From an uncultured Acidimicrobiales bacterium (GTDB taxonomy: Bacteria > Actinomycetota > Acidimicrobiia > Acidimicrobiales > SHLQ01), in contig CALHTF010000024.1 in NCBI GenBank assembly GCA_938038815.1, forward strand, positions 1 through 64,000: DNA of 64,000 nucleotides, in the 5' to 3' direction. The position numbers were made by a program, and so were the translations under genes. Below, in pieces: positions 59,210 through 64,000 of this stretch. The notes under the pieces were generated by a model. It was not told where the DNA came from. It ran no database searches and was given only the letters and a program-made list of their open reading frames with translations. Numbering within the stretch: position 1 is the first letter of the stretch; every line of letters starts with the position of its first letter.

Positions 59210-62200
59210 ACTGATCGATCAGCTGCTCGCGAACGTTTCTCTTTTGAAAACATTGGAGAAGCGCTCGAACTACCCGACCTCATCGCTGTTCAGCGAGAGT
59301 CTTTCAAATGGTTCCTCGACGAGGGTCTCGCGAATACGTTCCGCGACATCTCGCCGATCAAGGACTTCACCGAGACCCTCCAGCTCGAACTTGAGTTTGA
59401 CCCCAACGATGAAGACCTGCGCCCGCCGCCGAAGTTCTCGGTTGAGGAGTGCAAAGAAAAGGACATGACCTACAGCGCGCCGATTTTCGTGCGTGCCCGG
59501 TTCATGAACTCCAACACTGGCGAAATCAAAGAGCAGACCGTGTTCATGGGTGACTTCCCCATGATGACCGACAAGGGCACGTTCGTAATCAACGGAACCG
59601 AGCGGGTCGTTGTGAGCCAGCTCGTCCGTTCGCCAGGCGTCATCTTCCAGCCTGGTGAGCGTTACCGTCTGCGCAACCTCGCCAAGCATCAGCTCGTAAC
59701 CGGAACCATCCACCCCTACCGCGGTGAATGGATCGAGTTCGATGTCGAGCAAAAGCCCGGCAAGGACGTCACCGCCGGAACTCGTGTAGCCCGCAAGCGT
59801 CGCTTATCGATGTTTACCTTGCTTCGTGCACTCGGCTTCGACGAGGAAAACGAGCCCGGGTTTATCGACCGGTTCGTCAACCACTTCGACTTCCTCGAAG
59901 GCCAGTGGGAAAAGGACCGCGAGACGGCCCCCACCCAAGATGAAGCCCTCATCGAGATCTACAAGCGTGCTCGTCCGGGCGAACCGCCCACCCTTGAGTC
60001 GGCTCGTTCCTACTTCCGTAACGCCTTCTTTGAGCCTCGTCGTTATGACCTGAGCCGGGTTGGCCGCTACAAGCTCAACCGGAAACTCGGTCCAGAAATC
60101 GAGAAGCTCGAGAAGCTGATGAAGGTCAGCCTCGAAAAGCCAGACCCGACCCAGTCGGTACTGACCACCAGCGAAATCCTCGCCAGCTGCACCTACCTGT
60201 TGCACCTCGCCAAGGGTGAGCCCGGCTACCGCCTCGACGATCAGGATCACTTCGCTAACCGTCGTATCCGTTCGGTCGGCGAACTCATCCAGAACCAGGT
60301 TCGTATTGGCCTGAGCCGTATGGAACGAGTTGTGCGTGAGCGCATGACCACCCAAGACGTTGAAGCCATTACGCCTCAGACCCTGATCAACATCCGTCCG
60401 GTTGTTGCAGCGATCAAGGAGTTCTTCGGAACTTCGCAGCTGTCGCAGTTCATGGACCAGGTCAACCCGCTTTCGGGCCTTACTCACCGTCGCCGCCTTT
60501 CGGCGCTCGGCCCGGGTGGTCTGTCGCGTGAGCGTGCTGGCTTCGAAGTTCGAGACGTTCACTTCTCGCACTACGGACGTATGTGTCCCATCGAAACGCC
60601 TGAAGGTCCAAACATTGGTCTGATCGGCGCTTTGGCAACCTATGGCCGAGTGAACCCATTTGGTTTCATCGAGTCGCCGTACCGAACCGTCAAGAAGGGC
60701 AAAGTCACCAACGAGATCGTGTATCTCGCCGCTGACGAAGAAGAGGAATACGTCGTCGCCCAGGCCAACGCCCCGGTCGACGACAAAGGTAACTTCCTCA
60801 ACGATCGGGTCTTGGTGCGTCGTTCGCCCCAGGCTGCATCGTTGCAGGACCTGCGCCTCCAGCTCGAACAAGACATCTTCTTCGGTGCGACCACCGAGAT
60901 CTCGTCGGTACCGCCCGACGAAGTGCAGATGATGGACGTTTCGCCGAAGCAGATTGTTTCGGTCGCTACCGCTCTTATCCCCTTCCTCGAACACGACGAT
61001 GCAAACCGTGCGCTTATGGGCGCCAACATGCAGCGCCAGGCTGTTCCGCTGATCACCGCCGAAGCTCCCTACATCGGTACCGGTGTTGAAGCTCGGGCCG
61101 CCAACGACGCCGCCGACATGATCGTGGCGCTCGAAGACGGCGTAGTCACCGAGGTCGATGGCCAGTCCATCACCGTCGAGTACAAGACGATGGGCAAGGT
61201 GACCCGTCGCCTGCTCAAGTTCGAACGCTCGAACCAAGACACCTCGATCAACCAGAAGCCGCGAGTTCGCGAAGGCGACAAGGTCAAGGCTGGCCAGGTT
61301 CTCTGTGACGGTCCTTCGACCGACCTGGGCGAGTTGGCTCTCGGCAAGAACCTCCAGGTCGCGTTTATGACCTGGGAGGGCTACAACTTTGAAGATGCGA
61401 TCATCTTGTCCGAGCGTCTGGTACGCGACGACGTGCTCACCTCGATCCACGTGCACGAGCACGAAATCGATGCCCGTGACACCAAGCTTGGCCCCGAAGA
61501 AATCACCCGAGATATCCCGAACCTGAGCGAAGAGATCCTCGCCGACCTCGACGAACGCGGCATCATCCGTGTTGGTGCCGAGGTTGGTCCGGGCGACGTG
61601 CTGGTCGGCAAGGTAACGCCAAAGGGCGAAACCGAGCTCACCCCAGAAGAGCGTCTGCTTCGTGCCATCTTTGGTGAGAAGGCCCGCGAAGTTCGCGATA
61701 CCTCGCTGAAGGTCCCACACGGCGAATCGGGCAAGGTCATCGACGTCAAGGTGTTCAGCCGTGACGATGCCCACGAACTGCCGCCAGGTGTCAACCAACT
61801 CGTACGGGTTTACGTTGGCCAAAAGCGCAAGATCAGCGTGGGCGACAAACTTGCTGGTCGTCACGGTAACAAGGGTGTTATCTCCAAGATTCTCCCCCTC
61901 GAAGACATGCCGCACCTCGCCGATGGCTCACAGGTCGACATCATCTTGAACCCACTCGGTGTTCCGTCCCGCATGAACGTTGGACAGGTCCTCGAAGCTC
62001 ACTTGGGCTACGCAGCCCGGTGGGGTTGGGAACTCGACGGTGAGAAGACCGGCGATCAGCCGCCTCGCACCGAGAACAAGACCCGTCCATCGACCCCAGC
62101 CTCGAAGTTCATCGCCACCCCGGTGTTCGACGGTGCGCACTGGGACGAAGAGGATAAGGCTGGCGACAAGCCAACCATTCAAAGCTTGCTCGAGAACCTT

Positions 62201-62788
62201 TCGGGTGAAGCCGACGATGGCACTCGGATGATGCAGCCCGACGGCAAGGTCCAGTTGTACAACGGCCGCACCGGTGAGCCGTACGACAACCGGGTAACCG
62301 TTGGTTACATGTACATCTTGAAGCTGGCTCACCTTGTCGACGACAAGATCCACGCCCGCTCGACTGGTCCGTACTCCATGATCACCCAGCAGCCGCTCGG
62401 TGGTAAGGCTCAGTTCGGTGGCCAGCGCTTTGGTGAGATGGAAGTTTGGGCCCTCGAGGCCTACGGTGCCGCTTACTGCTTGCAGGAGCTGCTCACCATC
62501 AAGTCCGACGACGTGCTCGGCCGAGTTAAGGTCTACGAAGCAATCGTCAAGGGCGAGAACATCCCCGAGCCCGGCATCCCCGAGAGCTTCAAGGTGCTCA
62601 TCAAGGAAATGCAGGCCCTGTGTCTCAACGTTGAAGTCTTGAGCCTCGAAGGCGAAGAGATCGAAATGCGCGAACTCGACGAAGACGTGTTCCGTACCGC
62701 CGAAGAACTCGGTATCGACCTCTCCCGTCCCGAGCGCGGCTCTGACGAAGAAGACGCCCGTCGCGCCGCTGAGCGCGCCGCCCGCTAG
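59207..62788 (+). CDS. rpoB: DNA-directed RNA polymerase subunit beta
   Basis: [47 protein letters not shown] region; full-length RpoB. Confidence 0.99.
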   Translation: MTDRSAARERFSFENIGEALELPDLIAVQRESFKWFLDEGLANTFRDISPIKDFTETLQLELEFDPNDEDLRPPPKFSVEECKEKDMTYSAPIFVRARFMNSNTGEIKEQTVFMGDFPMMTDKGTFVINGTERVVVSQLVRSPGVIFQPGERYRLRNLAKHQLVTGTIHPYRGEWIEFDVEQKPGKDVTAGTRVARKRRLSMFTLLRALGFDEENEPGFIDRFVNHFDFLEGQWEKDRETAPTQDEALIEIYKRARPGEPPTLESARSYFRNAFFEPRRYDLSRVGRYKLNRKLGPEIEKLEKLMKVSLEKPDPTQSVLTTSEILASCTYLLHLAKGEPGYRLDDQDHFANRRIRSVGELIQNQVRIGLSRMERVVRERMTTQDVEAITPQTLINIRPVVAAIKEFFGTSQLSQFMDQVNPLSGLTHRRRLSALGPGGLSRERAGFEVRDVHFSHYGRMCPIETPEGPNIGLIGALATYGRVNPFGFIESPYRTVKKGKVTNEIVYLAADEEEEYVVAQANAPVDDKGNFLNDRVLVRRSPQAASLQDLRLQLEQDIFFGATTEISSVPPDEVQMMDVSPKQIVSVATALIPFLEHDDANRALMGANMQRQAVPLITAEAPYIGTGVEARAANDAADMIVALEDGVVTEVDGQSITVEYKTMGKVTRRLLKFERSNQDTSINQKPRVREGDKVKAGQVLCDGPSTDLGELALGKNLQVAFMTWEGYNFEDAIILSERLVRDDVLTSIHVHEHEIDARDTKLGPEEITRDIPNLSEEILADLDERGIIRVGAEVGPGDVLVGKVTPKGETELTPEERLLRAIFGEKAREVRDTSLKVPHGESGKVIDVKVFSRDDAHELPPGVNQLVRVYVGQKRKISVGDKLAGRHGNKGVISKILPLEDMPHLADGSQVDIILNPLGVPSRMNVGQVLEAHLGYAARWGWELDGEKTGDQPPRTENKTRPSTPASKFIATPVFDGAHWDEEDKAGDKPTIQSLLENLSGEADDGTRMMQPDGKVQLYNGRTGEPYDNRVTVGYMYILKLAHLVDDKIHARSTGPYSMITQQPLGGKAQFGGQRFGEMEVWALEAYGAAYCLQELLTIKSDDVLGRVKVYEAIVKGENIPEPGIPESFKVLIKEMQALCLNVEVLSLEGEEIEMRELDEDVFRTAEELGIDLSRPERGSDEEDARRAAERAAR

Positions 62789-62862
62789 TACCTACCGATC
62801 ACCCCGCTTGATCACCCAGTCAGTTACGTCACCACCCAAAAACTTTTACGCATAGGAACCAT

Positions 62863-64000
62863 ATGCTCGACGTCAATAACTTCAGCCAAATCCGCATCGG
62901 CCTCGCAACCGCGGACTCGATCCGTATGTGGTCGAACGGCGAAGTCAAGAAGCCAGAAACCATCAACTACCGCACACTCAAGCCTGAGAAGGACGGACTC
63001 TTCTGCGAGAAGATCTTCGGCCCGACCAAGGATTGGGAGTGCTACTGCGGCAAGTACAAGCGGGTGCGCTTTAAGGGCATCATTTGCGAACGCTGTGGTG
63101 TTGAAGTCACCCGCTCGAAGGTGCGCCGTGAGCGCATGGGCCACATCGAGCTCGCCGCTCCTGCGGTTCACATTTGGTACCTGCGTGGTACCCGGTCGTG
63201 GCTTGCCTACCTGCTCATGGGCACCACACCCAAAGAGGAGCTCAAGGCCAAGCAGCTTGAGAAGGTCATCTACTTCGCCGCCAACATCGTCACCTTTGTC
63301 GATGAAGAAAAGCGCGACGTCGATCTCGAGAACCTCGAAGCCGACCTGATTGGCGAGCGCGAGCTCATCAACAAGGAAATGGAACTCGAGCTCGCCGAGC
63401 GTCACGAAGAACTCGAAGACGAGATCAAGCAGCTCGAAAAAGAGAAGGTCAAGGACACCGAGATCAAGGCTCGCCAGCGGGCCGCCGAGAAGGACCTGGC
63501 CGCCATTCGCGAGCGCTTCGAGCAAGAGCTTGACGTGGTCAACCGAGGCTTCGAAGAGTTCAAAGATCTCTTCGCCCGCAAGATCATCGAAGACGAAATG
63601 CTCTGGCGTGAACTCGTTGGTCGTTACGGCGACTACTTCGAGGGCGGCATGGGTGCCGACGCGATCGCCAGCCTCATCGACAAGATCGACTTCGACGACG
63701 AAGAGGTCAAGCTGCGGGCGCAGATCGATCCCGAAGAAGGCGTCAAGCCTCTGTCGGCTCAGCGCAAGCAAAAGGCCATCAAGCGCCTCAAGATCGTCGC
63801 CGCATTTAACCGTCGCGACGAGCACGAACGTCGGATCAACGACCCTCGGGCCATGATCCTCGACGTCGTGCCGGTTATCCCGCCGGAACTGCGCCCGATG
63901 GTGCAGCTCGACGGTGGCCGCTTTGCTACCTCGGACCTCAACGACCTCTACCGTCGGGTGATCAACCGGAACAACCGGCTCAAGCGTTTGCTCGACCTCG
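62863..64000 (+). CDS. rpoC: DNA-directed RNA polymerase subunit beta' (3'-truncated by window edge; absent from supplied ORF track)
   Basis: [83 protein letters not shown]. Confidence 0.99.
   Translation, partial: MLDVNNFSQIRIGLATADSIRMWSNGEVKKPETINYRTLKPEKDGLFCEKIFGPTKDWECYCGKYKRVRFKGIICERCGVEVTRSKVRRERMGHIELAAPAVHIWYLRGTRSWLAYLLMGTTPKEELKAKQLEKVIYFAANIVTFVDEEKRDVDLENLEADLIGERELINKEMELELAERHEELEDEIKQLEKEKVKDTEIKARQRAAEKDLAAIRERFEQELDVVNRGFEEFKDLFARKIIEDEMLWRELVGRYGDYFEGGMGADAIASLIDKIDFDDEEVKLRAQIDPEEGVKPLSAQRKQKAIKRLKIVAAFNRRDEHERRINDPRAMILDVVPVIPPELRPMVQLDGGRFATSDLNDLYRRVINRNNRLKRLLDL

Noticed and set aside
59804-61915. 703-aa minus-strand ORF antisense to rpoB
   Set aside because: Shadow frame of conserved rpoB coding sequence; no domain signature.
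1-64000. CRISPR arrays, tRNA/rRNA genes, transposases, integrases, prophage genes
   Set aside because: Looked for direct-repeat arrays, tRNA-like cloverleaves and transposase motifs; none recognised by eye. A tRNAscan/Infernal run would be needed to exclude them formally.

Overview
The window is a 64 kb, high-GC chromosomal segment. It is most consistent with an actinomycetote, possibly Acidimicrobiia; that placement is inference from gene content (F420-type oxidoreductase, SigR/RsrA-like pair, fol/pan/nad/coaX/lysS order). Core blocks: cobQ (5'-truncated), tilS-hpt-ftsH, folE-folP-x-folB-folK-DUF2520-panC, nadC-coaX-lysS, clpC, and rpoB-rpoC (rpoC runs off the end). Accessory parts are secreted or surface proteins, two Wzx-like flippases, two-component systems and an ABC/TCS module. 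The best candidate for an undescribed system is a minus-strand run of 11 genes at about 53.0-43.8 kb. It contains a sensor-less hybrid kinase, a standalone H-NOX haem sensor, a second soluble kinase, GT4, a flippase, GT2, STAS, GAF-SpoIIE PP2C, RsbW-like ATPase, STAS and CheY-like receiver. A plus-strand cell-surface trio (PTPS-related membrane protein, Ig-like protein, degenerate glycosidase-like protein) is divergent to it. Other leads: a nested inverted-repeat element with strictly conserved 8-9-18-9-8 geometry at 3' ends of genes; start-codon-sequestering hairpins at rpoB and at an ABC ATPase; crossed complementary segments in the folE leader; a SigR-type promoter in front of clpC; an LppM-like/HAD fusion; a pseudophosphatase-like protein in the folate operon; a neocarzinostatin-like secreted protein; and two small ORFs below the supplied ORF cutoff. 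No tRNA, rRNA, CRISPR array, transposon or prophage was recognised.
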